64,000 bases of DNA from Pseudomonas sp. MYb327 (GCF_040438925.1 NZ_CP159258.1:3858001-3922000); one strand, 5' to 3'; shown: positions 1-9,113, counted from the first letter of the stretch. The notes: a model not told the origin generated them from the sequence alone. Made by a program: numbers and translations.

Positions 1-156
1 GCTTTAGCAAAACTAACAGTCATTATGGGTTGGATCGAAGATGAAGTCTGTCTGCATGATTACAGACTTACCGAGAGTCAAATCGTGGATATAGAAAAAG
101 CTAGCTCGCTGGATTTGCCTAGAAATCTTGATTTGTATTTGACCTCACAAATTTGA
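1..156 (+). CDS. C-terminal end of an unrecognised protein (partial)
   Basis: An open frame runs from the first base to a TGA at 154-156 and gives about 51 residues ending LDLYLTSQI. The start lies outside the window. Base use is AT-rich and codons such as AGA, TTA and ATA are frequent, unlike the GC-rich genes that follow, so this could be a recently acquired gene. It is followed directly by a strong hairpin terminator, which supports a real gene end. I do not recognise the family; a small immunity-type or accessory protein is possible but only a guess. Confidence 0.6.
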   Translation, partial: ALAKLTVIMGWIEDEVCLHDYRLTESQIVDIEKASSLDLPRNLDLYLTSQI

Positions 157-169
157 GGTTCAGAAAAAA

Positions 170-198
170 CCCCGACCAGTCACCTGATCGGGGTTTTT
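170..198. terminator. Bidirectional rho-independent terminator
   Basis: CCCCGA (170-175) pairs with TCGGGG (188-193), with A-run 164-169 on one side and T-run 194-198 on the other. It can end both the rightward partial gene and the leftward slyB transcript. Confidence 0.85.
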
Positions 199-216
199 GT
201 TTACCCGGCTTTCCGC

Positions 217-681
217 TTAGTGCGAAACGCGGCTCGTGCCATCAACGGTAGCAATCCGCACACGCTCGCCAACACGGAACACTTCGTTTTCCTGAACCTG
301 TTGCACGTAGGCGCGCATGCTGCCGTCGTCTTCGCGGACGGTGATTTCCACGCCCTGGGTGCGGGTCAGGCCTTCTTCGGCTGCGGAACCGACGAGGCCG
401 CCGGCGACTGCGCCAATGACCGCAGCCACGATACTGCCCTTACCGCCACCGATGGCGCTGCCACCTACGCCACCCACCGCTGCACCGGCGAGGCCGCCGA
501 TTGGGGTTTTGGTGCCTTCGATTTTCACCGGACGCAAGGCTTCGATGGTGCCCATGCGAATCGTCTGCACCCGACGCGCTTCGTCACGGGAATAGGAGTC
601 ACCGGTCAAGCTCGATTGGCAGCCAGTGAGCAACATCGCCATCGTGGAAAAGGAAGCAACCAGCAGAACAGACTTACGCAT
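217..681 (-). CDS. slyB: Outer membrane lipoprotein SlyB (glycine zipper 2TM)
   Basis: 154 residues. The start at 681 is chosen because it follows a GGAG ribosome site and opens a lipoprotein signal (MRKSVLLV..., lipobox LTGC, Cys21); a longer frame to 765 would bury the signal. A glycine-rich segment (GGLAGAAVGGVGG, then GAVAGGLVGSAA) forms the glycine zipper, followed by the TQGVEITVREDDG stretch typical of SlyB. Length matches E. coli SlyB (155 residues). The family sits in the outer membrane and helps keep envelope integrity under cation or antimicrobial stress. It is monocistronic, ending at a shared terminator. Confidence 0.9.
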   Translation of the reverse strand: MRKSVLLVASFSTMAMLLTGCQSSLTGDSYSRDEARRVQTIRMGTIEALRPVKIEGTKTPIGGLAGAAVGGVGGSAIGGGKGSIVAAVIGAVAGGLVGSAAEEGLTRTQGVEITVREDDGSMRAYVQQVQENEVFRVGERVRIATVDGTSRVSH

Positions 682-847
682 AGCATCAACTCCAAAGGAC
701 AGGTAATCATTAAACTCCGCAGCTTGACGCCTGTCACGGCATCGCCGGGATAAAAATGGTTTCATTCAGTTCCAGTACAGGCGCTGCCGCAAACTGCCGG
801 GCGAACGCGGCAAATTCAACGATCTGCGCTGCTGACTCAGGATTTTC

Positions 848-1084
848 ATGGATTACTTTATCATTGTCGTCACTACTGTTGCCGGACTGTACTTCCACTG
901 GTGGCTATTTGTACGTATCAAACGCTGGATGGACCGCGATCTGGCGTTAGCCCTGGCCGGTCAGGATGAGCAGAAAAAAGCATTCATGCTCGAACGATTG
1001 GCGAGCGCGTATGCGCAGAAGATCAAGCGTCGAGATCTGCCGAAGTGGCTGGAGGCCGCTGCGGCAGGGTATCCCGATCGGTAG
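848..1084 (+). CDS. Small membrane-anchored hypothetical protein
   Basis: 78 residues with one N-terminal hydrophobic segment (about residues 3-22, MDYFIIVVTTVAGLYFHWWLF) and then a basic, helical cytoplasmic part rich in Lys, Arg and Ala. A CAGGA ribosome site lies upstream of the ATG. It ends 5 bp before the convergent pdxH stop codon. The compact gap and good start support a real gene, but I recognise no domain and can offer no function beyond a small inner-membrane protein. Confidence 0.65.
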   Translation: MDYFIIVVTTVAGLYFHWWLFVRIKRWMDRDLALALAGQDEQKKAFMLERLASAYAQKIKRRDLPKWLEAAAAGYPDR

Positions 1085-1089
1085 ACTGC

Positions 1090-1737
1090 TCAGGGTGCCA
1101 GACGTTCAAGAATCCAGTCGGCGCCCTGCAAACGATAGTTCAGGCGGTCGTGCAGGCGGCTCGGACGGCCCTGCCAGAACTCGATGCGCTCCGGCAGCAG
1201 GCGATAACCACCCCAGTGTTCAGGGCAGTGAGGCTGGGAGTCGCTGAAACGTTGCTCGATGTCCTTGAGCAACGCTTCCAATTCACCGCGATCAGCAATC
1301 ACCCGGCTCTGAGGCGAAGCCCAGGCACCGAGGCGGCTGCCCAGCGGGCGAACCTGATAGTAAGCGTCGGACTCTTGCGGTGTGACCTTGACCACCCGCC
1401 CCTCGATGCGCACCTGGCGCTCCAGGGCGGGCCAGAAAAAGGTCATGGCCGCGAACGGGTTCGCGGCCATGTGTTGGCCCTTGGCGCTGTCGTAATTGGT
1501 GAAGAACGTGAAGCCCTGCGCGTCCAGGCCCTTGAGCAGCAGAATGCGGCAATGCGGCCGACCGTCCCGATCGACCGTGGCCAGGGTCATGGCATTGGCC
1601 TCCACCGGCGCCTGCTCGGTTTTCACCGCATCAGCGAACCACTGGTGAAACAGCGCGAATGGCTCGGCCGGGGCTTGCGCCTCGGTCAGGCCATCACGGG
1701 TGTAGTCGCGGCGCATATCAGCCAAGGCCTTGGTCAT
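1090..1737 (-). CDS. pdxH: Pyridoxamine 5'-phosphate oxidase PdxH
   Basis: 215 residues, normal length for this FMN enzyme that oxidises pyridoxamine or pyridoxine 5'-phosphate to pyridoxal 5'-phosphate, the last step of vitamin B6 synthesis and salvage. The FMN-binding stretch is visible ([18 protein letters not shown], then [10 protein letters not shown]), as are the ERQVRIEG strand and the C-terminal [17 protein letters not shown] motif that closes the family. AAGGA precedes the ATG. It lies 24 bp downstream of the OmpA-like lipoprotein gene on the same strand, so the two may be cotranscribed, though they share no obvious function. Confidence 0.97.
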   Translation of the reverse strand: MTKALADMRRDYTRDGLTEAQAPAEPFALFHQWFADAVKTEQAPVEANAMTLATVDRDGRPHCRILLLKGLDAQGFTFFTNYDSAKGQHMAANPFAAMTFFWPALERQVRIEGRVVKVTPQESDAYYQVRPLGSRLGAWASPQSRVIADRGELEALLKDIEQRFSDSQPHCPEHWGGYRLLPERIEFWQGRPSRLHDRLNYRLQGADWILERLAP

Positions 1738-1761
1738 GGCGCATTCCTTCTGGTTAACGAA

Positions 1762-2853
1762 TCACTTCTTTGTGGTATCGGCGGCGACTTTCGTCGCATC
1801 GGCAGTCGCTTTGGCCGGTGTGGTCTTTTTCGCTGGCGTCGCGGTTTTAGCCGGCGCCTTCTTGGCTGGCGCCTTGGCAGCTTTCTTCGCCGGCGCCTTT
1901 TTCGCCACCGGTGCAGCCGCTTTTTTAGCATCGGCCGGCGCTGGCGTCACTGGCTTGGCGACTGGCTTGATGTCCTGGGCGGCAACCATGCGCACCGGTG
2001 CCGGGGCCGGCATGTTGTACTTGCTCAGCAACGCGACCATGGTGTTTTGCGGCGTTACCAGCAGCTCCACACGACGGTTCAAGGCGCGACCTTCAACGCT
2101 GTCGTTGGCGGCACGCGGTGCTTCGCCGCCCATGCCGCGCAGCATCAGGCGATCACGCTGCAGACCGCTGAGACGGAAGATCGCGGCAACGGCTTGCGCA
2201 CGTTCCTGACTCAGCTTCACGTTGGCCGGTGCGGCGCCCGAGGTATCGCTGTGACCGAGCACCAGCACGGCAGTTTTAGGATCGACTTCGAGGATCTTCG
2301 CGACGCGCGTGAACGGGCCGAGGGTCACCGGCAGCAGCATCGCCGGACGGTCCGGGTTGAACGAGCCTTCGACCGGCGCGGTCACCACCAACACGTTTTC
2401 ACGGCGTTCGAGTTGCAGGTTGCTGTCCTTGATCGCTGCACGCAGACGCGGCTCGTAGTCATCGAGCCAGGCCTGGGTGACTTTCGGATCCGGCATCGGC
2501 ACGGCTTTGGCGGTGCTCTGCTCTTTGCCGCCGAACGGCCACCACCAATTGCCACTTTCCTTTGCCTCAGCCTTGGCTACTTCGACTGGCTTGGCTTCAG
2601 GTTTTACCTCTGGTTTTGTGTCGAGCACTTCCTCGGTGCCGAACGGCCAGTACCAAGGGCTGGTGCTTTCGGTCTTGGCCACCGGGGCGGTCGCGGCAGG
2701 TTTCAAGGGTGCCGGAGCCGGCTCTTTGGCCGCGACTTTGTCGGAGGAACCGAACGGCCACCAGCTACCGCCGTCTGCATCATTTTTAGGAGTCTGTGCG
2801 CAACCGGTAATAGCGAAGCACAGTGCCAAAGCGAGGGTGGGTTTGGTTGACAT
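1762..2853 (-). CDS. OmpA-family lipoprotein with WWPFG repeats and a Lys/Ala/Pro tail
   Basis: 363 residues. A lipoprotein signal ends in ITGC (Cys18). Three aromatic WPFG motifs (near residues 31, 68 and 104, about 36 apart) sit in a Pro/Ala/Lys-rich linker. An OmpA C-terminal peptidoglycan-binding domain follows (about 145-270; HSDTSGA with Asp203, SQERAQAV with Arg218, ALNRRVEL). After about residue 290 the chain becomes AlgP/histone H1-like, with repeated KKAPAKK-type units to the end. The expected role is an outer-membrane lipoprotein holding peptidoglycan; the basic tail is unusual for the family and its role is unknown. It lies upstream of pdxH in the same direction. Confidence 0.85.
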   Translation of the reverse strand: MSTKPTLALALCFAITGCAQTPKNDADGGSWWPFGSSDKVAAKEPAPAPLKPAATAPVAKTESTSPWYWPFGTEEVLDTKPEVKPEAKPVEVAKAEAKESGNWWWPFGGKEQSTAKAVPMPDPKVTQAWLDDYEPRLRAAIKDSNLQLERRENVLVVTAPVEGSFNPDRPAMLLPVTLGPFTRVAKILEVDPKTAVLVLGHSDTSGAAPANVKLSQERAQAVAAIFRLSGLQRDRLMLRGMGGEAPRAANDSVEGRALNRRVELLVTPQNTMVALLSKYNMPAPAPVRMVAAQDIKPVAKPVTPAPADAKKAAAPVAKKAPAKKAAKAPAKKAPAKTATPAKKTTPAKATADATKVAADTTKK

Positions 2854-2937
2854 TGGATATCCACAAAAATGAAGTAATAAAAAATCAGGCCGTATCGGCC
2901 CGTATAAACAGACGCTTGGAAACTGAAAAGGCTATCG

Positions 2938-2957
2938 GGTTCCAGCTCCGGAACCCT
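2938..2957. terminator. Hairpin between the serine hydrolase and OmpA-like genes
   Basis: GGGTTCC (2938-2944) pairs with GGAACCC (2951-2957), just past the stop of the leftward serine hydrolase gene. The T-run is poor, so it is a weak terminator or a stabilising hairpin. Confidence 0.4.
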
Positions 2958-2967
2958 TGAGCGAGAT

Positions 2968-4113
2968 TTACAGACAAGTGGCCAGTACCCGCACAAGCTT
3001 TTGTGCGCGCGGATCCATCAAGACGTACGGCCCCAGCGTATTTGTCACAAAACCGAAGGCCACATCGTGCTCCGGGTCAGCAAAACCGATAGAACCCCCA
3101 GCGCCCGGATGACCGAACGCTCGCGGACCCAGGCCGAATGTCGCGTTGGGCACATCCGGTTGATCGAGCATGCAACCCAGGCCGAAACGGGTCCGGGTCA
3201 GAAGCGTCTTGTCCTCGCCAAGGCTGTGTTCGCGGGTCAACTCGTCGAGCATTTCGCCTTCCAGCAAACTGCCATCGAGCAAACCGGCGTAGAACCCGGC
3301 CAAACTGCGCGCGTTACCGTGGCCGTTAGCCGCCGGTTGCTGCATGCGCCGCCATTCCGGCTTGTTGGTGCTGGTCAAGACCGAGGGCGGGTTGGTGAAC
3401 GCGCGGGTGGTCATGGCCATGGGTTCGCGCATGGTCACTTGCAGCAGGCGCTGGGCTGCGGCATCGCCGACGTTGCCCTTGCCACGGGCGATGTGCGCCA
3501 CGCGGTGAAACTCTTCATCCGCCAGGCCGACGTGGAAATCCAGACCCAATGGCTTGGCGACCCGCGCCACAATGGATTCACCCGGACCGCGCCCGTCAGC
3601 CCGGCGCAACAACTCGCCGACCAGCCAGCCGTAAGTGATGGCCGCATAACCGTGGCCCTCCCCCGGCGTCCACCACGGTGTTTCGGCGGCCAGGGCGTCG
3701 ACCATGGTTTGCCAGTCGTAAAGCGCTTCGGGCGCCAGCAACTCGCGCAACGCCGGCAGGCCGGCCTGATGGCAGAGCAGTTGACGCAGGGTCACGGACT
3801 CTTTGCCAGCGGCGGCGAATTCAGGCCAGTAACGGGCAACCGGGGCATCCAGTTGCAACTTGCCTTCGGCCACCAATTGCAGTGCGGTGACAGCGGTGAA
3901 AGTCTTGGTGCAGGAGAACAGGTTGGCGATCGTGTCGCTGTGCCAGGCTTCGGCCCCGTCCTTGTCGGCGGTGCCGGACCACAGGTCGACGACGGTTTCG
4001 CCGCCGATCTGGATGCACAGCGCGGCGCCACGTTCCTGAGGATCGTCGAACAGCGCCGCGAACGCTTCACGCACTGCCTCGAACTTAAGCTCGTAATGAC
4101 CCTGAATCTGCAC
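2968..4113 (-). CDS. Beta-lactamase-family serine hydrolase (EstB-like esterase)
   Basis: 381 residues with GTG start at 4113, chosen because GGGGAG lies 6 bp upstream; a TTG at 4119 would abut that site. The beta-lactamase fold nucleophile motif is SCTK (Ser67, Lys70) in NLFSCTKTF, and a tyrosine motif YGW appears in YAAITYGWLVGE. There is no signal peptide, which fits the cytoplasmic EstB-type carboxylesterases rather than a secreted beta-lactamase. Natural substrate is not evident. A 10-bp hairpin (4158-4190) lies in its upstream region. Confidence 0.85.
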   Translation of the reverse strand: MQIQGHYELKFEAVREAFAALFDDPQERGAALCIQIGGETVVDLWSGTADKDGAEAWHSDTIANLFSCTKTFTAVTALQLVAEGKLQLDAPVARYWPEFAAAGKESVTLRQLLCHQAGLPALRELLAPEALYDWQTMVDALAAETPWWTPGEGHGYAAITYGWLVGELLRRADGRGPGESIVARVAKPLGLDFHVGLADEEFHRVAHIARGKGNVGDAAAQRLLQVTMREPMAMTTRAFTNPPSVLTSTNKPEWRRMQQPAANGHGNARSLAGFYAGLLDGSLLEGEMLDELTREHSLGEDKTLLTRTRFGLGCMLDQPDVPNATFGLGPRAFGHPGAGGSIGFADPEHDVAFGFVTNTLGPYVLMDPRAQKLVRVLATCL

Positions 4114-4157
4114 CCGCAACTCCCCGCAAAACGTTTTGTAAAGTGGGCCGCATTGTT

Positions 4158-4190
4158 CCAGCCCCTGAAGGTTTTGGGAACAGGGGCTGG
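4158..4190 (-). other. Perfect 10-bp hairpin upstream of the serine hydrolase gene
   Basis: CCAGCCCCTG (4158-4167) pairs perfectly with CAGGGGCTGG (4181-4190), 45 bp upstream of the GTG start. It has no T-run, so it is a leader structure or a repeat remnant rather than a terminator. Confidence 0.5.
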
Positions 4191-4230
4191 CTGGGCGGTC
4201 AATCGCTCGTAGAAATGATCAGAATGATTT

Positions 4231-4308
4231 GGCGCCTGTTCAGGCGCCATCGCGAGCAGGCTCCCACAGTGGATTGCGTACTTGCTGTGTGATCGAGCCT
4301 GCTCGCGA
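4231..4308. repeat. REP-type inverted repeat pair
   Basis: A palindrome GGCGCC...GGCGCC (4231-4248) is followed by TCGCGAGCAGGCTC (4250-4263) and its exact complement GAGCCTGCTCGCGA (4295-4308), in the gap between two leftward genes. Confidence 0.8.
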
Positions 4309-4334
4309 AGAACGATAACGCGGCGTATCAGAAC

Positions 4335-6851
4335 TCAGTGACCCTTGCCGGAGTGTCCCCCAGCGCCCTTGCCCGGGCCTTTGCCGGCTTCGGCCTTGCG
4401 CCCGCCTTCGGCGTCGTGGCTGGCTTTGTCGGTCTCGGCGCCGGCCTTCTCGGCCTCTTTACCTAACTGGTCAATCGCCGCCAGATTGCTCTTGCGCACG
4501 CTATCGACAAAGCCCTGGAACGGCAGATCGGTAATCCCCACCAGACCAAAGTGACCATTTTCGCCATCCAGCAGGCGCCCGGTTACAGGCTGGTCGAGGT
4601 ATTGAAACCAGTGCACGCCGACAATCGACGGTTCGCTCAACGCCTGTTTCAGGAAGTTGGCGTAGGCCGGGCCACGGTCCTCCTCCTTCGCCAATTGCGT
4701 CACGCCGCCCCAAAACGGGCCGCGATCAGTCGAGCCGAAATTGAACTCAGTGATCAGCACCGGCTTGTCGAGACTGCGCAGTTTGACGAAGTCGTAACCG
4801 TCCTGGGGTTGCAGGGTGTACATGTTGAAACTCAGTACATCGCAATACTGGGCACAGGAATCGACGGCTTCCGGAGTGCTGACGGCAAAGCGGCCACCGA
4901 GCAACAACTGGTTAGGCGCATGCCACTTGAGCGAATCGGAAATAGTCTTGAAGTAGGTGTCGGCAAAGACTTTCTGGAAGTACTTGAAGTCGGCTTCGAT
5001 TTCCGGGTGTTCGGCGCTCGGCAGCGGCGGCACGAAACCGGGGTCTTCCATCAATTCCCACGCCGGCAAATCAATGCCCCATGCCTTGGAAAGCCCCGCC
5101 TGATTGCGGTATTTGTCGCGTAGTTGCTTGAGGAACGCGCGTTTGGCCGGCACATCGGTGGTCATTTTCAAGGTGCCGTAGGCCAGTGCGTAGCGGTCTT
5201 TCGGATCGTCGCCAGGACCGGCCCAGGCCAATTCGTTGTCGGCGAAGTAACCGATCAGCCAGGGATCGTCGCGGTGGTCGCGGGCGGCGATGGCCACAGC
5301 ACGTTCGGTGGCCATGGCGAAGCGCGGGTCGAACGGATCAGGCATCCCGCCCCACCAATCGCTGCCTGTGCTGATACTGGCGTAATCGCCGACGATCGAC
5401 AGCGGCAAGGTGTATGGCACGCGTTCAGCGTCACCGAGTGTCGGAGCGCTCCAGTTGCCGAGAGTGTTGAAGCCCCAGGCTTGCAAACGGTCAAGGGTAT
5501 GACTGGTCCAGCGTTGCTCATCAAAGGTCGCTTTGCACGGTTCGGCAGGTTTCGGCTCGGCAGATGTCGGCTCGGCCGCTTTCGCCAGCGTTGCATCGGC
5601 GGCGCCGGTCTTGGCGGCTTCGGCGACACCGGATTCAGTAGCTGATGGAACGACAGGTCGTTCGGCAGCCTTTTCGGCCGTGGCCTCTACCGCGTCGGCC
5701 TTGGCCGCTTCCGCAACGCCAGCCTTGGTGTCACTGCCCAAAGAACACGGATTGCCATACAAACGCTGCAGATTGGCGCCATAGAAGTCGTACCACTTCC
5801 CGGCATTGAAACCCCGGCCCTGATCGACGCCATTGCCCCCGCGATTGTCCCCTTCACCGAAGTGACTGGCCAGCGGTTCGTCAGCCTTGGGCAGGGATTC
5901 GAACATCCATTCCCGACCGGCGATGTAAGTCTGGTTGACGTCCGCCGTGACGGTATTGACCCCCAGCGAATAGAACGGATGACCTTGCGGCGTCACCAGG
6001 TACCAGCGACCGTCGCGTTTCTCGGTGCGGAAAAAGCCGCTGGCCTTGAACGTCGGCCCGGTGGTCGAACCGCCGAACTTGTCCAGCGAGGTCTTTTCGC
6101 GCTCGGCCAGCCAGGTTTTCAGTTGTTGCTGTTCCTTGGCCTCGGCGCTTTTAAGTTGCTCATCGCTGCTGACCTTCTCCGGCCACTTCGCCCGGGTCGA
6201 TTGACCATAGGCGTCCACCAACCCGCCGTACACGGCCTGCGTCACGCCCTCGGCGTCTTGCACGCCAAAGCGTTCCAACAGAATGCTCTGGGCCACTTTC
6301 GGCTGATCCATCGACAGGCTCACCGAGACTACCTGGCCGCGATCCAGTTCACCCGCGCTGCTGGCCAGCAAAATACGCTGGCCGTCGACCGTCATCGGCA
6401 TTGGCGGACCCGCCTTCATGCCCTGGCCCAGCGCCGAAGTCGGTTGCAACGGCACCAACAGCGTCTGCGCCGGGCCCGCCGGAAGGTCGACGCGACTGAC
6501 CAATGTCTTGCCGTCGTTACTCTGGATGGTCACGTAGAGGGTCACGGCCCAGTTCATGGCGCTCTGGATTCTCAGGCTCATGACGCCCGACTGCGACCAG
6601 TCCCACGCCCCGTTCTGCGGGGTCAGGCGCAGGGTGGGCCGGGCAACCGGGTTGAACGTCACCCGGCGCAGCACTTCTCCTTCGGCAGTTTGCTCGGCGT
6701 TGGATTGCGGCAGGCTGGCGTCCTGGGTCGCCACCTGGACCACGTCGGCGGGGCGCACAAAGTTGAACAGCGTCTGCTGACCTGCGGGAGCGGCCAGCAA
6801 GGGCGTTGCGAACAACAGGGCAAAAACAGCGGGCAGCGAACGGCGAATCAT
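4335..6851 (-). CDS. Secreted GH50/GH42-like glycoside hydrolase with an Ala-rich repeat insert
   Basis: 838 residues. The start at 6851 follows GGGAGAA and opens a signal peptide ending near LLAAPA. An N-terminal beta-sandwich-like region (about 25-215) precedes a clan GH-A type barrel (about 265-790) in which ADNELAW gives a likely acid/base Glu540 and LITEFNFGS a likely nucleophile Glu702, as in agarase-like GH50 enzymes. Between residues 369 and 439, two cysteines flank an Ala/Glu-rich insert with a GVAEAAK unit repeated 30 residues apart. The C-terminus is Gly/Lys/His-rich. Substrate cannot be read from the sequence. It is 95 bp downstream of dinG. Confidence 0.75.
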   Translation of the reverse strand: MIRRSLPAVFALLFATPLLAAPAGQQTLFNFVRPADVVQVATQDASLPQSNAEQTAEGEVLRRVTFNPVARPTLRLTPQNGAWDWSQSGVMSLRIQSAMNWAVTLYVTIQSNDGKTLVSRVDLPAGPAQTLLVPLQPTSALGQGMKAGPPMPMTVDGQRILLASSAGELDRGQVVSVSLSMDQPKVAQSILLERFGVQDAEGVTQAVYGGLVDAYGQSTRAKWPEKVSSDEQLKSAEAKEQQQLKTWLAEREKTSLDKFGGSTTGPTFKASGFFRTEKRDGRWYLVTPQGHPFYSLGVNTVTADVNQTYIAGREWMFESLPKADEPLASHFGEGDNRGGNGVDQGRGFNAGKWYDFYGANLQRLYGNPCSLGSDTKAGVAEAAKADAVEATAEKAAERPVVPSATESGVAEAAKTGAADATLAKAAEPTSAEPKPAEPCKATFDEQRWTSHTLDRLQAWGFNTLGNWSAPTLGDAERVPYTLPLSIVGDYASISTGSDWWGGMPDPFDPRFAMATERAVAIAARDHRDDPWLIGYFADNELAWAGPGDDPKDRYALAYGTLKMTTDVPAKRAFLKQLRDKYRNQAGLSKAWGIDLPAWELMEDPGFVPPLPSAEHPEIEADFKYFQKVFADTYFKTISDSLKWHAPNQLLLGGRFAVSTPEAVDSCAQYCDVLSFNMYTLQPQDGYDFVKLRSLDKPVLITEFNFGSTDRGPFWGGVTQLAKEEDRGPAYANFLKQALSEPSIVGVHWFQYLDQPVTGRLLDGENGHFGLVGITDLPFQGFVDSVRKSNLAAIDQLGKEAEKAGAETDKASHDAEGGRKAEAGKGPGKGAGGHSGKGH

Positions 6852-6946
6852 GAGAACGAAATTCTCCCTAACGACCTCGGTGGGCCAATGAAAAAGCGAT
6901 GACAGAGAGATAGACAACGCGGCGGGCAAAACTGCCCACCGGTGTT

Positions 6947-9091
6947 TCAGGAAATTTCACGACGGAAAGGAGGCAACGCATTGAGAATCGCTTTGCCATA
7001 GCGCTGGGTCACCAGGCGCCGATCAAGCAGGGTAATGGTGCCGCGGTCTTCTTCGGTGCGCAGCAAACGACCGCAGGCCTGGACCAGTTTCAGCGAGGCG
7101 TCCGGTACGGAGATTTCCATGAACGGGTTGCCGCCACGGGCCTCGATCCATTCGGCCAGCGCCGCCTCGACCGGATCATCCGGCACCGAGAACGGAATCT
7201 TCGCGATCACCACGTGCTCGCAATAAGCACCGGGTAAGTCGACACCCTCGGCAAAACTCGCCAGGCCGAACAGCACGCTCGAATCCCCGCCATCGACTCG
7301 CGCCTTGTGCTTGTTCAGGGTTTCCTGTTTTGACAGGTTGCCTTGAATGAACACTTGCTTGCGCCAGTCGCGATCCAGCCCGTCGAACACGTCCTGCATC
7401 TGTTTGCGCGAAGAGAACAGCACCAAAGTGCCCCGCGAGCCTTCGACCAGGTCAGGCAGATCACGGATGATCGCGGCGGTGTGCGCGGCTGCATCGCGGG
7501 GATCGGCGTTGAGGTTCGGCACTCGCAGAACACCGGCATCGGCGTGATGGAACGGGCTCGGGACCACGGCGGTCACGGCTTTTTTCGGCAGGCCCGCACG
7601 CATGCGGAAGCGGTCGAACGTGCCAAGGGCAGTCAAGGTCGCCGAGGTGACAAGCGCGCCGTAGGCCACGTTCCACAAATTGCGCCGGAGCATTTCCGCC
7701 GCAAGAATCGGGCTTGCGTTGACCTCGATGTCGAACAGCGAGCCGCTTTCGGCCAGGGTCAGCCAGCGGGCCATGGGCGGGTTGTCTTCCGGGTCTTCAG
7801 CGGTGAACGCGACCCATAGCTCCCAGTTGCCCGAAGAGCGGGACAACAAGCTGCCGAACAGCGGATACCACTCTTCGGCCTGGTTGCTGGCGATGCCGAT
7901 GTTGACCTCGCCGTCCATGCCTTCCTTGAGCAATTCAGTCAGTCGAGTGAACAGATCGGTCAGGCGCGCGAAGCCTTTTTTCAGTTCGATGCCCATCTCG
8001 CGCATGTGCTCGGGAATCACGCCGCCGACGAAACGGTGACGCGGGCGCTCGCGGCCTTCGACGTCTTCGCCGGGCTTGAAATCGGAAGCCTGTTCGCAAG
8101 CGGTGAACATGAACTGCTGTTGGGTCTTGATCTCCCGCGCCAGCTCCGGCACTTGCTCGATCAGCTTGCCCAAATCACCGGGCAACGGATGCTGGGCCAA
8201 CAGTTTGGTGAGGTTCTTGGCGGTGGTTTCCAGCCAGTCGGCGGTGGAACGCAGGCGCGTGTAATGGGCGAAGTGGCCGATCGCCTTGTCCGGCAAGTGG
8301 TGGCCTTCGTCGAACACGTAGATGGTGTCGCGCGGATCGGGCAGCACGGCGCCGCCGCCCAGCGCCAGGTCTGCCAGAACCATGTCATGGTTGGTAACGA
8401 TCACGTCAACCTTGCCCATGCCTTCGCGGGCCTTATAAAAGGCGCACTGGCCGAAGTTCGGGCAATGTCGGTTGGTGCACTGACTGTGATCGGTGGTCAG
8501 CCGCGCCCAGTCGGCGTCTTCCAGGGCGGTGGACCAACTGTCGCGATCGCCGTCCCATTTATTGCCGGCGAGTTTCTCGATCATGCTGGTGAACAGCTTC
8601 TGACTGGCCTCATCGACCTCAATCTTGAAGCCTTCTTCTTCGAACAACTGCGCGGTGGCGGTTTGTGCGTGACCTTCCTGGAGCAACATGTCGAGCTTGG
8701 ACAGGCACATGTAGCGCCCGCGGCCCTTGGCCAGGGCGAAGCTGAAATTGAGCCCGCTGTTGCGCATCAGGTCGGGCAAATCCTTGTAGACGATCTGCTC
8801 CTGCAAAGCGACGGTGGCCGTGGCGATCACCAGGCGTTTGCCGGCAGCCTTGGCGGTGGGAATCGCGGCGAGGCTATAGGCCACGGTCTTGCCGGTACCG
8901 GTGCCGGCTTCCACCGCGACAATCGCGGGGTCGCCACTGCGCCGACCTTCGTCGTCGGTGTCGATGTCACCGAGGACTTTGGCAATTTCGGCGATCATCA
9001 GGCGTTGGCCGTAGCGCGGCTTGAGGCTCTTGGCTTCGAGAAAACGCGAATAGGCGCCCTGGATCGTGGTTTTGAGTTCGGTGCTGATCAT
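6947..9091 (-). CDS. dinG: ATP-dependent DNA helicase DinG
   Basis: 714 residues, normal for this 5'-3' XPD-like iron-sulfur helicase that unwinds R-loops and D-loops. Walker A is GTGTGKT (63-69). The Fe-S cluster ligands appear to be Cys129, Cys205, Cys210 and Cys216 (CLSK and CTNRHCPNFGQC). The Walker B/DEAH box is DEGH (261-264). Helicase C-terminal motifs include VLFSSRKQM and QACGRLLRT. A CTG-N10-CAG LexA-type box is 23 bp upstream of the ATG, so SOS induction is likely, as known for E. coli dinG. Confidence 0.95.
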   Translation of the reverse strand: MISTELKTTIQGAYSRFLEAKSLKPRYGQRLMIAEIAKVLGDIDTDDEGRRSGDPAIVAVEAGTGTGKTVAYSLAAIPTAKAAGKRLVIATATVALQEQIVYKDLPDLMRNSGLNFSFALAKGRGRYMCLSKLDMLLQEGHAQTATAQLFEEEGFKIEVDEASQKLFTSMIEKLAGNKWDGDRDSWSTALEDADWARLTTDHSQCTNRHCPNFGQCAFYKAREGMGKVDVIVTNHDMVLADLALGGGAVLPDPRDTIYVFDEGHHLPDKAIGHFAHYTRLRSTADWLETTAKNLTKLLAQHPLPGDLGKLIEQVPELAREIKTQQQFMFTACEQASDFKPGEDVEGRERPRHRFVGGVIPEHMREMGIELKKGFARLTDLFTRLTELLKEGMDGEVNIGIASNQAEEWYPLFGSLLSRSSGNWELWVAFTAEDPEDNPPMARWLTLAESGSLFDIEVNASPILAAEMLRRNLWNVAYGALVTSATLTALGTFDRFRMRAGLPKKAVTAVVPSPFHHADAGVLRVPNLNADPRDAAAHTAAIIRDLPDLVEGSRGTLVLFSSRKQMQDVFDGLDRDWRKQVFIQGNLSKQETLNKHKARVDGGDSSVLFGLASFAEGVDLPGAYCEHVVIAKIPFSVPDDPVEAALAEWIEARGGNPFMEISVPDASLKLVQACGRLLRTEEDRGTITLLDRRLVTQRYGKAILNALPPFRREIS

Positions 9092-9113
9092 GGATTGTCG
9101 GGCGCAAAAAACG

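Noticed and set aside
1045..2850. Long open frame on the plus strand (601 codons) over pdxH and the OmpA-like gene
   Set aside because: It is antisense to two well-supported genes, has Arg/His/Gly-rich nonsense composition and no ribosome site; typical shadow in GC-rich DNA.
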